Shown: piece after piece, positions 25,788 to 34,629 of the stretch
How positions within the stretch are numbered: the stretch's first letter is position 1
Layout of the letters: each line of letters begins with the position of its first letter
Assembly (NCBI GenBank): GCA_905215755.1
Contig: CAJMRE010000005.1
Coordinates: 1-64,000, forward strand
Source of the DNA: an uncultured bacterium
GTDB taxonomy: Bacteria > Actinomycetota > Coriobacteriia > Coriobacteriales > Coriobacteriaceae
Length of the DNA: 64,000 bases
Direction of reading: 5' to 3'
Translations under genes and position numbers: made by a program
The notes under the pieces: generated by a model
The model's database searches: none
What the model saw: the letters and a program-made list of their open reading frames with translations, nothing else
Told to the model about the DNA's origin: nothing

Positions 25788-26789
25788 ATGCTCGATAAAG
25801 GCAAACATTTTCCGCAGTCATATGCAAGAATGCTATTCTCGGCCGTTGGAATTCATCAAGATGGACAGCTGCTTATAACAATTGATCCTTGGGATGAACG
25901 CCGTGCGCGCGAGCTTATGCAGGAAGAGCTCATGCTTCGTCTTTACAACCATGTGTATGCGGATCCGGTCTATTGGAATAATCTTGGGGTTGAAGATCGC
26001 ATCTTTCAGCTGGCATCCGCTATTGCGGTCGTTGAACCGGATGCTGTGTTTTGCGGATCGACGGCAGCGCTGCTCTACGGCATCGGCTCGGCGTATACGC
26101 TTCTGGATAAAGTGCAAGTACTGCTGCCACGGTCTACAAGGCGTGATACGTATGAGTTCGTTGAATACAAGCGCTGGCGGGCGGGCGAAGTGTGGCGGCT
26201 AGGTCTGTTTACACTGACGGATCCGTGTCGAACGGTTGTTGATATCGCTCGAACGAGCGCCTTTCGCTATGCGCTGGGCTATGTCGATGGCTTGGCCCGT
26301 GAGTACGATGTCGAACGCGAAGAACTGCGAGCATACGCGCAGGCAAATTGCCGAGGGTTGCATGGCATCGCGCGTGCTTTTGACGTTTTTGAGTATATGG
26401 ACGGCAGGTCAGACAATGGCGGCGAGTCTGAGGCGAGAGCAGCGATGATTCTCGCTGGGGTTGCCGCGCCCGAGCTTCAAGTTGAGATAACGCGACCGGG
26501 AAACGCTGGCTATTATCTAGCAGATTATGGCTGGCAGATGCCAGACGGCTCATGGACGCTGGCAGAGCTGCATGGGCTAGGCAAGTTTGAAGACGAGGCT
26601 CAAAATGATCCAGAGCGGGCGGCGGCAAAAACGTATCGAGCGGCCCTCATGCGCGACGCGAACCTTCGCGCCATGGGCCACAATGTCATTCATTTCAAAC
26701 TCTCGGACACCTACGACGTGGAATCGTTCGGTGCCATGATGCGCGGCTACGGCATTCCGACAACAAAACCCTACGTCGACTCCCGATAG
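25788..26789 (+). CDS. Unknown protein with nuclease-like C-terminal motif
   Basis: About 333 residues; family not recognised with confidence. The N-terminal two-thirds resembles AbiEi-type or transcriptional-regulator-like proteins of actinobacteria (SALLYGIG-like FCGSTAALLYGIG, then LFTLTDPCRTVVDIAR). The C-terminal part has YLADYGW, LAELHGLGKF and a later K, a pattern like the PD-(D/E)XK/DUF559 nuclease fold. Starts at 25767, 25770 or 25788 are possible; 25788 has a weak GGGG site. Codon use is less GC-rich than its neighbours. Palindromes of family A flank it on both sides. Confidence 0.6.
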   Translation: MLDKGKHFPQSYARMLFSAVGIHQDGQLLITIDPWDERRARELMQEELMLRLYNHVYADPVYWNNLGVEDRIFQLASAIAVVEPDAVFCGSTAALLYGIGSAYTLLDKVQVLLPRSTRRDTYEFVEYKRWRAGEVWRLGLFTLTDPCRTVVDIARTSAFRYALGYVDGLAREYDVEREELRAYAQANCRGLHGIARAFDVFEYMDGRSDNGGESEARAAMILAGVAAPELQVEITRPGNAGYYLADYGWQMPDGSWTLAELHGLGKFEDEAQNDPERAAAKTYRAALMRDANLRAMGHNVIHFKLSDTYDVESFGAMMRGYGIPTTKPYVDSR

Positions 26790-26813
26790 CGAAATCGTTC
26801 GCAGCCAACCTTC

Positions 26814-26884
26814 AATAAGTTGCGGTGAAATACGGACTATCGAGGCCTTTAAAGGCATGAAACAGTCCGTATTTCACCGCAACT
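26814..26884. repeat. Dispersed palindrome family A, copy 3
   Basis: Perfect 23-base arms (26814-26836 and 26862-26884), core as in copy 2. It separates the unknown gene from the converging toxin gene. Confidence 0.9.
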
Positions 26885-26930
26885 TAGGAGGGGATGGGGC
26901 TGAGGGGCGGGCGATGCCGTTGTCTGTCGG

Positions 26931-27407
26931 TTAGTGGCGACCGTGGTGGCGGAGCTTGTCGATGGTGGAGTCGGTGCTTCGGCTGCGGGCTTCGGCGGCG
27001 CGGTCGCGGGTTTCGGCTGCGGTTTGGCGCTTGCGGCGGTAATCGATCATGCCTTGGATGATGGGCTTGCCAAAGCTCACGACATCATCGTTGTAGATGG
27101 CGGTTCGGGCTGCGAGGAGGCAGTCGGTAAAGTCCATATGGGTCTTGCCAAAGAGCTTGACGGCAAGGGCGACAACGGTGGGCTCGTCGACCATGACGTC
27201 ATCGAGCAGCCTTTTCATGGCCGCAGCAATCTCAACGCGGGGAACCTTATAGACGTCGCGCAGCGTGACCACGACGCGCGTGATGATTTCGGGATAGACA
27301 CGAGCGGTGCGCGTGGCGATGACCTTGGCGGCGCGCGGTGACAGGACCTCGTCGTCGTCGAGCAGATAGCGAAGGATGACGGTCTCGTCGATGATGGTGC
27401 TACTCAT
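26931..27407 (-). CDS. PIN-domain toxin
   Basis: 158 residues. Acidic residues of the PIN ribonuclease fold are visible: IIDETVILRYLL at the N terminus with Asp, then further acidic residues and HMDFTDCLLAA, where the Asp cluster closes the active site. The C-terminal 40 residues are very basic. It overlaps the upstream antitoxin by 8 bases. PIN toxins cut RNA; the target is unknown. Confidence 0.78.
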   Translation of the reverse strand: MSSTIIDETVILRYLLDDDEVLSPRAAKVIATRTARVYPEIITRVVVTLRDVYKVPRVEIAAAMKRLLDDVMVDEPTVVALAVKLFGKTHMDFTDCLLAARTAIYNDDVVSFGKPIIQGMIDYRRKRQTAAETRDRAAEARSRSTDSTIDKLRHHGRH

Positions 27408-27723
27408 GGATATCTACTTCCTCGGGACCCAAAATCGAATCGTCGCTTTCTGTAGCGAGGTACTCAATCCAGGCATTGCGCTCCTCGGAGCGGCAATTGG
27501 GGTCACCGTATGCTTTGAGCGATCCATAGGCGGCGGTGCCGTCCTTTGAGCGCACGGCGACCGGCTGAAAGGGGAGCTTGCGCATCAAAATGCTCTGCGC
27601 GACAAATAGACGGACGGCCTCGGCGAGCGATGTGCCCATGGCGTCGTAGAGATGTTCGGCATGCTGCTTGTCTTCCTCGCGAATGCGCACCTGCAGGATG
27701 GCTCGTTTTTGAGTCGATGACAT
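27400..27723 (-). CDS. RelB/DinJ-like antitoxin
   Basis: 107 residues. The N-terminal 60 form a ribbon-helix-helix-like domain (ILQVRIREEDKQHAEHLY, then MGTSLAEAVRLFVAQ) typical of RelB/DinJ antitoxins, followed by a negatively charged tail likely to bind the toxin. ATG at 27723 has AAGGGGG upstream and is preferred to the longer frame. RelB-type antitoxins usually pair with RelE-fold toxins, so pairing with a PIN protein is slightly unusual. Confidence 0.78.
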   Translation of the reverse strand: MSSTQKRAILQVRIREEDKQHAEHLYDAMGTSLAEAVRLFVAQSILMRKLPFQPVAVRSKDGTAAYGSLKAYGDPNCRSEERNAWIEYLATESDDSILGPEEVDIHE

Positions 27724-27778
27724 CACTGGCCCCCTTAATGAGCGTGCAATATAGTCGGTCAAATGCGGCATGTGCCGA

Positions 27779-27820
27779 TACTTGAGCATCTTATAACGAT
27801 TACTTTATTTCGCTCAAGTA
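27779..27820 (-). promoter_or_regulatory. Dyad upstream of toxin-antitoxin pair
   Basis: TACTTGAGC (27779-27787) and its perfect complement GCTCAAGTA (27812-27820) are separated by 24 AT-rich bases likely to hold the promoter. A candidate autoregulatory operator, by analogy with other such pairs. Confidence 0.5.
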
Positions 27821-27946
27821 AATAACCATTAACTTGAATACAAGCGTAGTACATCTAAAATGAGAGCGCGTAAAAATCTCTGAGGCGTACGCATGTAATA
27901 CACTCACCTTTATAGCTTCTAGAGAATAATTCCAACCTGCCAAAAC

Positions 27947-27998
27947 CCCTGCAATACACCCGTATTGCAGGGCCTATGCTCAAGTTTGCCCCCTGCAA
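27947..27998 (+). promoter_or_regulatory. Perfect palindrome and half-site before formate hydrogenlyase genes
   Basis: CCCTGCAATAC (27947-27957) and GTATTGCAGGG (27962-27972) are perfect 11-base arms around ACCC. A half-site CCCTGCAA recurs at 27991-27998. They lie about 180 bases before hydN within a 427-base gene-free region. No T-run follows, so an operator is likelier than a terminator. An AT-rich segment at 28004-28020 could carry a -10. I see no sigma-54 site or FhlA-type regulator gene. Confidence 0.55.
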
Positions 27999-28150
27999 CT
28001 GCGTATATTTAACCTGTATATCGTTGGAGGAATTCTATCGAAGTGCCTGTTTCGCCGCATGCATTCGATATGTCGATGCCAGGCCACGGGCGGCTTGGAG
28101 CAACGTCGACAGGGTCTCTCCGGCATGGGATTCAGGAGGGAGTGAACAAC

Positions 28151-28669
28151 ATGGGCAATAAACGAGTCGTGGCTGATTCTTCACGCTGCATTGGGTGCCA
28201 AACCTGTATGGCGGCGTGCATCGAGGCACACGATATTCCCGGCAACATCGCCGCACCTCGCTTGCGCGTAACGCGCACCTACGAGATTTCCGCGCCGGTG
28301 GCATGTCACCACTGCGAGGACGCTCCGTGCGCCAAGGCCTGCCCCACGGGCGCCTTGTTCTTTGATCCAAAGAACCATCGCATCGGCGTCAACGAGGACA
28401 ACTGCATCGGCTGCAAGAGCTGCGTCATGGCATGCCCCTTTGGCGCCGTGAGCGTGGCGACCACGCAGGTCCCCGTCTTGATGGGCGACGTGCGCGTGGG
28501 TTCGCAGACTAAGAGCTTCGTGCTCAAGTGCGACCTGTGCGTGGACCGTCCCGGCGGTCCGGCGTGTGCCGAGGCGTGCCCGACCAAGGGCCTCACCCTG
28601 GTAGACGAGGAGCGCCTGGCAGAACTGACTGCCGAGCGTGCCCGCGCCACCATCGAAAACGAGGCGTAG
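28151..28669 (+). CDS. hydN: HydN-like 4Fe-4S electron carrier
   Basis: 172 residues with four [4Fe-4S] motifs: CIGCQTCMAAC, CHHCEDAPCAKAC, CIGCKSCVMAC and CDLCVDRPGGPACAEAC. This is the HydN/HycB architecture of proteins that shuttle electrons from formate dehydrogenase. It directly precedes fdhF with 76 bases between, as hydN does in E. coli. ATG at 28151 has GGAGGG about 10 nt upstream. A longer GTG start at 28043 in frame is possible but would add an unrelated N terminus. Confidence 0.88.
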   Translation: MGNKRVVADSSRCIGCQTCMAACIEAHDIPGNIAAPRLRVTRTYEISAPVACHHCEDAPCAKACPTGALFFDPKNHRIGVNEDNCIGCKSCVMACPFGAVSVATTQVPVLMGDVRVGSQTKSFVLKCDLCVDRPGGPACAEACPTKGLTLVDEERLAELTAERARATIENEA

Positions 28670-28745
28670 ACGGGCGGCCATACAAGCCCAACGATTGTCA
28701 TATACGTACCGATTACTCGGTAGCAGAGAAAGGAAGGAGGGTGTC

Positions 28746-30968
28746 ATGGAGAAGCATAAAGTGATTTGCCCGTACTGCGGCGCCGGTTGCCAGTTTAACC
28801 TCTTGGTCCAAAACGGCCAGGTCGTGGGTACCGAACCGCTCAACGGCATCACCAATCAGAGCGAGCTGTGCCTTAAGGGCATGAGCGGCTACGACTTCAT
28901 CAACGACACCAAGATCTTGACTCCTCGCGTACTGCACCCGATGATCCGCCGCACTAAGGGCGCGGATCTTGAGCGCGTAAGCTGGGACGAGGCACTGGAT
29001 TTCACCGCATCTAAGATGCAGGCCATAATTGACGAATATGGTCCTAACGCTGTCATGACCACCGGCTCTTCGCGAGGCGGCGGCAATGAGGCGAACTACG
29101 TCATGCAGAAGTTTACGCGTGCGTGCATCGGCACCCACAGCGTGGACAACTGCGCCCGTACTTGACACGGCCCTACTGTCCTCGGTCTGATGGACACGGT
29201 TGGTTCAGGTTGCATGTCATGCTCCATCCCCGGTATGGAGGATGCGGGCTGCATTTTCCTCTTCGGCTATAACCCTGCCGATTCGCACCCCATCGTCGCA
29301 AGGCGTATCGTGCGAGCCAAAGAAAAGGGTTGCAAGATCATCGTCGCCGACCCGCGCCATATCGAAACCGCGCGTATCGCCGATCTCTACCTTCCGATCA
29401 AGAACGGTTGCAACGTCGCGTTCCTCAACGCCTTTGCCAACTGCTTGGTCAACGATGGCCTCTACGACAAGGAATTCGTCGCCGAACACACGAACGGCTT
29501 TGACGAATGGTGGGAGACCATCAAGAACTACACTCCCGAATCCGTACAGGACATCACGGGTGTCGAGCCCGCGCTGATCCACCAAGCTGCCGAGATGTAC
29601 GCCACGGCGAAGCCCTCTGCCATCATTGGCTGGGGCATGGGCGTATGCCAGCAGAAGCAGAACCTGAAGACGGTGCACACCATCGCCTCCATCGCCTGCG
29701 TTGCCGGCCAGATCGGCAAACCCAATTCCGGTCTCGCGCCCGTGCGTGGTCAGAATAACGTCCAGGGCTCCTGCGATATGGGCATGCTGCCCAACCTGTA
29801 CCCTGGCTACCAGAAGGTCACCGACCCGGCAGTGCGTGCCAAGTTTGCCAAGGCTTGGGGCGTGCCCGAGGAAAAGCTCCCGCTCGAGGAGGGCTACAAG
29901 CTCACCGACCTGGGCCACCTGGTCGACGAGGGCAAGGTGCACTGCTTCTACAACTACGGCGAGGACCCGGTGCAGACCGAGCCCGATTCGGCCGGTATGC
30001 GCAAGACGCTCTCCGAGCTGGATCTGTTCATTTGCCAGGACATCTTTATGACGCAGACGACCATGCTCGCCGACGTCATCCTGCCCGCTACCTCTTGGGG
30101 CGAGCACGAGGGTGTCTTTACCGCATCCGACCGTAGCTTCCAGCACTTTGACGCGGCTGTTCCGCCCAAGGGCGAGTGCCGTCACGACTGGGAGATCTTC
30201 GCGGACCTGTCTACGCGCATGGGCTATCCCATGCACTACGACAACACCGAGCAGATCTGGAACGAGTGCATTAGCCTGTGCCCCAACTTTGTGGGCGCGA
30301 CCTACGAGAAGATGGCTCCCGAGGGCGGCTACGCCCAGTGGCCGGTCAAGAGCACCGATGTGAACGACCACGGTACGCCCGACATGTTCGCTGGTGGCAA
30401 GTTCACCACCAAGGACGGCCGCGCCAACCTGATGGCGCACGACTGGGAGGCGCCCTCCGAGCTTCCCGACGATGAGTACCCGCTCATCCTGTGCACCGTC
30501 CGCGAGGTCGGCCACTACAGCTGCCGCTCGATGACCGGCAACTGCAAGACGCTGGCGCTACTTGCCGACGAGCCCGGCTTTGTCCGCATGAATCCCGCGG
30601 ACGCCCAGGCACGCGGCATCAAGAATGGCGACATCGTCTCGGTCCACAGCCGCCGTGGCCAGGTATATAGCCGCGCCGACATAAGCGATCGCATCAATAA
30701 GGGCACGGTCTACATGACCTACCAGTGGTGGATCGGCAAGTGCAACGAGCTGACCATGCACAAGGTCGACCCGGTCTCGCATACGCCCGAGGACAAGTTC
30801 TCCGCCTGCCAGGTCGACGCTATCGCCGACCAGGTCTGGGCCGAGGGCGAGGTCGAGCGTCAGTACACCGAGCTCAAGCAGGCTCTGGTGGACGCCGCCG
30901 CTCCCCAGGACGTTGAGCCCGGCGCCGCCAAGTTCGACGACGAGACGCACGTGAACCAAATCGTGTAG
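28746..30968 (+). CDS. fdhF: Formate dehydrogenase H, selenocysteine-containing
   Basis: 740 residues with UGA at 29163-29165 read as selenocysteine 140, the same position as in E. coli FdhF. It oxidises formate to CO2 at a bis-MGD molybdenum site. The N-terminal CPYCGAGCQFNLLV holds the [4Fe-4S] cluster. NCARTU-HGPTVLGL gives the Mo ligand; MGVCQQKQNLKTVHTIASI and GQNNVQGSCDMGMLPN follow. No Tat signal, so cytoplasmic. ATG at 28746 has AAGGAGG upstream. It partners with the hydrogenase downstream. Reading the UGA as stop would falsely split it. Confidence 0.96.
29163..29206 (+). promoter_or_regulatory. Sec codon and bacterial SECIS of fdhF
   Basis: The UGA is followed by CACGGCCC and then a hairpin TGTCC/GGACA with GGTCT in its apical loop (29184-29188). 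The GGTCT loop matches the element that SelB recognises in E. coli fdhF. Confidence 0.82.
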
Positions 30969-30989
30969 TCACGTTCTCGTTGGCTATTT

Positions 30990-31031
30990 GGGCCGGGCGT
31001 CCCGTACGTTCGGGAGCCCGGCCCGTTATTT
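30990..31031 (+). terminator. Terminator-like hairpin between fdhF and hyf genes
   Basis: GGGCCGGGC (30990-30998) pairs with GCCCGGCCC (31016-31024), with an inner TCCCG/CGGGA stem, followed by GTTATTTT. The T-run is interrupted, so partial read-through into the hydrogenase genes is plausible. Confidence 0.65.
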
Positions 31032-31046
31032 TGAAAGGAAGTGGGG

Positions 31047-31664
31047 ATGAACCGCTTCATCGACATCAACCCGGAGAGGTGCATCGGCTGCGGAACATGC
31101 CAGTCCGCCTGTGCCGACGCCCACCGGATGCAGGGTCTTCAGGATACGCCGCGCCTGGCGCTCGTGAAGACCGGCGGTATTTCGGCCGCCCTTGCCTGCC
31201 ACCATTGCGAGGGTGCCCCCTGCGCCGAGGTTTGCCCGGTGAATGCCATCGAGCACGATGGCGATCGCATCCACGTCAAGGAGCAGGAGTGCATCGGGTG
31301 CAGGCTGTGCGCCATCGCGTGCCCCTTCGGAGCCATCCATCCCGATGGCACGTCTATCGCCGGTGTCGCAGGCATGTGCGACCCGACGCCTTCGTATCCT
31401 AAGTCCCTGAGCAGCCTGCTTACGTGGGCTCCCGGCCAGTACACCTGCGCTATCAAGTGCGACCTGTGCGCCTTCGATCCGGACGGCCCGCATTGTGTGG
31501 CGGCGTGCCCCACCAAGGCGCTGACCGTCATGGGCGGCGCGGCCGATCGCGAGCTCGACGAGGCCAAGCGCCTGCGCTCGATCGAAAACGGTCCGGTCGT
31601 CGACGTTACCGCTGTGGCCCAGGGCCTGTCCGAGAAAGCAGAAGGGAGCGTAAACAATGGATAG
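31047..31664 (+). CDS. hyfA: 4Fe-4S ferredoxin subunit of formate hydrogenlyase (HyfA/HycB-like)
   Basis: 205 residues with four cluster motifs: CIGCGTCQSAC, CHHCEGAPCAEVC, CIGCRLCAIAC and CDLCAFDPDGPHCVAAC. It should link FdhF to the membrane hydrogenase. An insertion of about 25 residues separates the third and fourth motifs. ATG at 31047 has AAGGA upstream. It overlaps hyfB by 8 bases, so the hydrogenase genes run as one operon from here. Confidence 0.87.
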   Translation: MNRFIDINPERCIGCGTCQSACADAHRMQGLQDTPRLALVKTGGISAALACHHCEGAPCAEVCPVNAIEHDGDRIHVKEQECIGCRLCAIACPFGAIHPDGTSIAGVAGMCDPTPSYPKSLSSLLTWAPGQYTCAIKCDLCAFDPDGPHCVAACPTKALTVMGGAADRELDEAKRLRSIENGPVVDVTAVAQGLSEKAEGSVNNG

Positions 31665-33675
31665 CATGACGCTGTTTATCGCATCGCTTGCCGTCTCGTG
31701 CATCGGTGCGCTCGCCTCGGTTCTGCTGATCAAGGCCGATAACGCCGCCAAGACCGCCGGCTGCCTTATCGGCGCCGTCGCCGCGGTGCTTTCGTTTGTG
31801 GCCGGTATCCAGGCCGTGCTGGGCGATGTCACGTCGGTCGACACCATCGTGTTCTTCCCGTTTGCCCATTTCCAGCTGCTGCTCAATCAGCTGTCCGGCC
31901 TGTTCGTGGCGCTCATCTCGGTGCTCGCGTTTGCCGGTTCGATCTACGGTCTCAACTACTTTGATGAGTACCCGGGCAAAAAGGGCCGCGCCGGCTTCTT
32001 CTTTAACACCTTCGTGGCGTCCATGATGCTCGTCATCACCGCCGACAACGTGTTTTGGTTCCTGGTCGCCTTTGAGCTCATGTCGCTGACCTCGTACTTC
32101 TTGGTCGTGATCGAGGAGAACGAGAACTCCATCCATGGCGGTTGGCTCTACTTTGTGATCGCGCACGTGGGTTTTGTGCTCATCATGGCGAGCTTCCTCA
32201 CCATGACCAACTTCGCCGGTGGCTCGTTTGCCTTTGCGGATTTCCGCGCTACGCAGTTTAGCCCCGCTGTCGCATCCGTGTGCTTCGTGCTCGCCTTCTT
32301 TGGCTTTGGCGCCAAGGCCGGTATCATCCCGCTGCACGGCTGGCTGCCCAAGGCACATCCCGAGGCGCCGTCCAACGTGTCGGCCCTCATGTCCGGCGGC
32401 ATGATCAAGATCGGTATCTTCGGCATCCTCAAGGTGGGCCTCGACCTGCTCTCCGCCTCGGGCGTTCAGGTCTGGTGGGGTCTTATGGTTATGGTCTTCG
32501 GTGCGGTCTCGTCGGTCCTCGGCGTGGCATTCGCCCTGCAGGAGCATGACATCAAGCGCCTGCTGGCCTATCACTCCGTCGAGAACATCGGCATCATTCT
32601 GCTCGGCGTCGGCGCTTCCATGGCCGCCATGGCACTCAACTCGGTCGGCATCGCCGTCCTGGCTCTGATGGCCGCCCTCTACCACACGTTTAACCACGCG
32701 ATGTTTAAGGGCGAGCTGTTCTTGGGCGCCGGTGCGCTGCTGTACTCCACGGGTGCGCGCAATATGGAGAAGATGGGCGGCCTGTTCCGTCGTATGCCGG
32801 CTACGGCCATCTGCTTCCTTATTGGCGCGCTTGCCATCTCGGCCATCCCGCCCTTCAACGGCTTTGTGTCCGAGTGGTTTACCTACCAGTCGCTCTTTAA
32901 CGCCGCCATGCAGGGCGACAAGGCCGTCATGATCGTGGCTGTGTTCGCTGCCGTCGCGCTGGCCATTACCGGTGCGCTGGCTGTCACGTGCTTCGTCAAG
33001 GCCTATGGCGTCTCCTTTGCCTCCGCGCCCCGCTCCGAGGCCGCGGCCAATGCCAAGGAGGTTCCCGCCCCCATGGTGTTTGCGCAGGGCCTGCTCGCGG
33101 CCATCTGCGTCGTGCTGGGCATTGGCGCTCCCGTGATCGCTCCCGTGCTGGTCGATGTCGCCGCGTCCGTGCTGCATCCGTACGGTGGCGTGTTTGCCGC
33201 CGAGGGCATGGAGCTCATGAACCAGTACTCCGGCGCTGCCACCTCCACGCCCGCGATCGCCATTGCGCTTGTGGTGCTTGTCGGCCTTGCCTGCGGTTAT
33301 CGCAAGCTCAAGACCGTCGGCAAAGTGCAGAAGTCCCAGCCGTGGGCATGTGGCTATGCTCCCAACGAGCATATGCCCGTCGTGGCCACGACCTTTGCTT
33401 CCGAGGTGTCCTGGTTTATGCAGCCGCTCTACACGCTGCGCGACCGCTGCACGGCCGTCTGCTGGTCCATCGCGCACTTCTTCCAGAAGCTCACCGGTGT
33501 GGCCGAGGCTGTGGAGCCTGTACCCGACAAGGTTCTCGTCGATGCCCCGCATAAGGGTGTCGAGAAGCTCGCCGACCTCGCGACTAAGCTCGAGGGCGGC
33601 AACTACAGCATCTATATCTGCTACATCGTCGCGGCACTCGTGGTGTTCCTCGTGCTCGCCGTGCAAATGGGTTAA
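31657..33675 (+). CDS. hyfB: Hydrogenase-4 membrane subunit B
   Basis: 672 residues, the usual HyfB length, with about 15 membrane helices. It is a NuoL/M-like proton-channel subunit. WFLVAFELMSLTSYFLV carries the conserved Glu, and LPKAHPEAPSNVSALMSGGMIKIG is the antiporter signature with its Lys. It may couple hydrogen evolution to ion translocation. Starts within the end of the ferredoxin gene. The C-terminal 80 residues are an amphipathic extension before a last helix. Confidence 0.92.
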   Translation: MDSMTLFIASLAVSCIGALASVLLIKADNAAKTAGCLIGAVAAVLSFVAGIQAVLGDVTSVDTIVFFPFAHFQLLLNQLSGLFVALISVLAFAGSIYGLNYFDEYPGKKGRAGFFFNTFVASMMLVITADNVFWFLVAFELMSLTSYFLVVIEENENSIHGGWLYFVIAHVGFVLIMASFLTMTNFAGGSFAFADFRATQFSPAVASVCFVLAFFGFGAKAGIIPLHGWLPKAHPEAPSNVSALMSGGMIKIGIFGILKVGLDLLSASGVQVWWGLMVMVFGAVSSVLGVAFALQEHDIKRLLAYHSVENIGIILLGVGASMAAMALNSVGIAVLALMAALYHTFNHAMFKGELFLGAGALLYSTGARNMEKMGGLFRRMPATAICFLIGALAISAIPPFNGFVSEWFTYQSLFNAAMQGDKAVMIVAVFAAVALAITGALAVTCFVKAYGVSFASAPRSEAAANAKEVPAPMVFAQGLLAAICVVLGIGAPVIAPVLVDVAASVLHPYGGVFAAEGMELMNQYSGAATSTPAIAIALVVLVGLACGYRKLKTVGKVQKSQPWACGYAPNEHMPVVATTFASEVSWFMQPLYTLRDRCTAVCWSIAHFFQKLTGVAEAVEPVPDKVLVDAPHKGVEKLADLATKLEGGNYSIYICYIVAALVVFLVLAVQMG

Positions 33676-33687
33676 GGAGGGGAGAGC

Positions 33688-34614
33688 ATGAACAACATCG
33701 TACTTGCCGTTCTGCAGGGCGTGGTCGTCATGGCCGTCGCACCGTTCTTCTCCGGTCTCGGCCGCGTGATCCGCGCCAAGATGCACAACCGTCGTGGCCC
33801 CAGCATCATGCAGGACTACCGCGACCTGGCCAAGCTCTTTGCGCGCCCCGAGTCCCAGAGCGAGGATGCGAGCTTTGCGCTGCGCATCATGCCGCCGCTG
33901 TTCTTCGCCGTCGCCTTTATGCTCGCGATGGGTCTGCCGCTCTTTACGGCACAAAGCCCCATCCCGGTCTTTGGTGACGCCATCACCATCATGTACAGCC
34001 TGGCGCTCGCCCGTTTCTTCTTCGCCCTCTGCGGTGTGGATTCGTCCAACGCCTACGCCGGTATCGGCGGCGTCCGCGAGCTGCTCATGAGCGTGCTCAT
34101 CGAGCCGTCCATGCTGCTGGCACTGTTTGCCGCCGCCCTGGTGTGCGGTTCCACCGACATCGCCACCATGGGTCAGCACATCATGACGGGCGCCATCGAC
34201 GCGCCGGTCGCCGTGATCCTCGCCGGCATCGCCTTTGCGATCGCCTGCTACATGGAACTCGGCAAGTTGCCGTTTGATCAGGCCGAGGCCGAGCAGGAGC
34301 TTCAGGAAGGTCCGCTCGCCGAGCTTTCCGGCCCGTCGCTTGCGATGGCCAAGCTCGCCATGTCCATGAAGCAGGTCCTGGTTGTCGCCTGGTTCTGCGC
34401 GATCTTCGTCCCCTGGGGCGAGCCCGCGACCGTGGGCGCCGCCGCCGTTCTGGGCGCGGTCATCTTCCTGGTGAAGTGCCTGATCGACTTTGTCGTATGC
34501 GGCGTGATCGAGAACTCCTGCTCGCGCTCGCGTTTTAAGGTGCTTGGCAATCAGACCTGGGCCGTCGTGGGTATCGCCGTTCTGGCGTTTGTCTTCGTGG
34601 TCGTCGGCGTGTAG
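33688..34614 (+). CDS. hyfC: Hydrogenase-4 membrane subunit C (NuoH-like)
   Basis: 308 residues and about 8 membrane helices. A NuoH/HycD-type subunit that anchors the hydrogenase to the membrane. KMHNRRGPSIMQDYRDLAKLF near the N terminus and ELGKLPFDQAEAEQEL later are the family signatures at the interface with the NuoB/D-like subunits. ATG at 33688 follows AAGGAGGGG, 12 bases after hyfB. Confidence 0.93.
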   Translation: MNNIVLAVLQGVVVMAVAPFFSGLGRVIRAKMHNRRGPSIMQDYRDLAKLFARPESQSEDASFALRIMPPLFFAVAFMLAMGLPLFTAQSPIPVFGDAITIMYSLALARFFFALCGVDSSNAYAGIGGVRELLMSVLIEPSMLLALFAAALVCGSTDIATMGQHIMTGAIDAPVAVILAGIAFAIACYMELGKLPFDQAEAEQELQEGPLAELSGPSLAMAKLAMSMKQVLVVAWFCAIFVPWGEPATVGAAAVLGAVIFLVKCLIDFVVCGVIENSCSRSRFKVLGNQTWAVVGIAVLAFVFVVVGV

Positions 34615-34629
34615 GAGAAGGGAGAAACA

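Noticed and set aside
27850..28150. Sigma-54 promoter for the formate hydrogenlyase operon
   Set aside because: No GG-N10-GC element at proper spacing was found, and no FhlA-like activator gene lies nearby.
29163..29189. Stop codon or frameshift splitting formate dehydrogenase into two ORFs
   Set aside because: UGA is at the Sec position, reading frame continues unchanged, SECIS loop follows, and the Sec genes are present. It is not a pseudogene.
31606..34179. Long antisense open frame (857 codons) over the hyfB-hyfC region
   Set aside because: High-GC shadow of the real genes on the plus strand; low-complexity His/Asp/Gly-rich product with no domain and no ribosome binding site.
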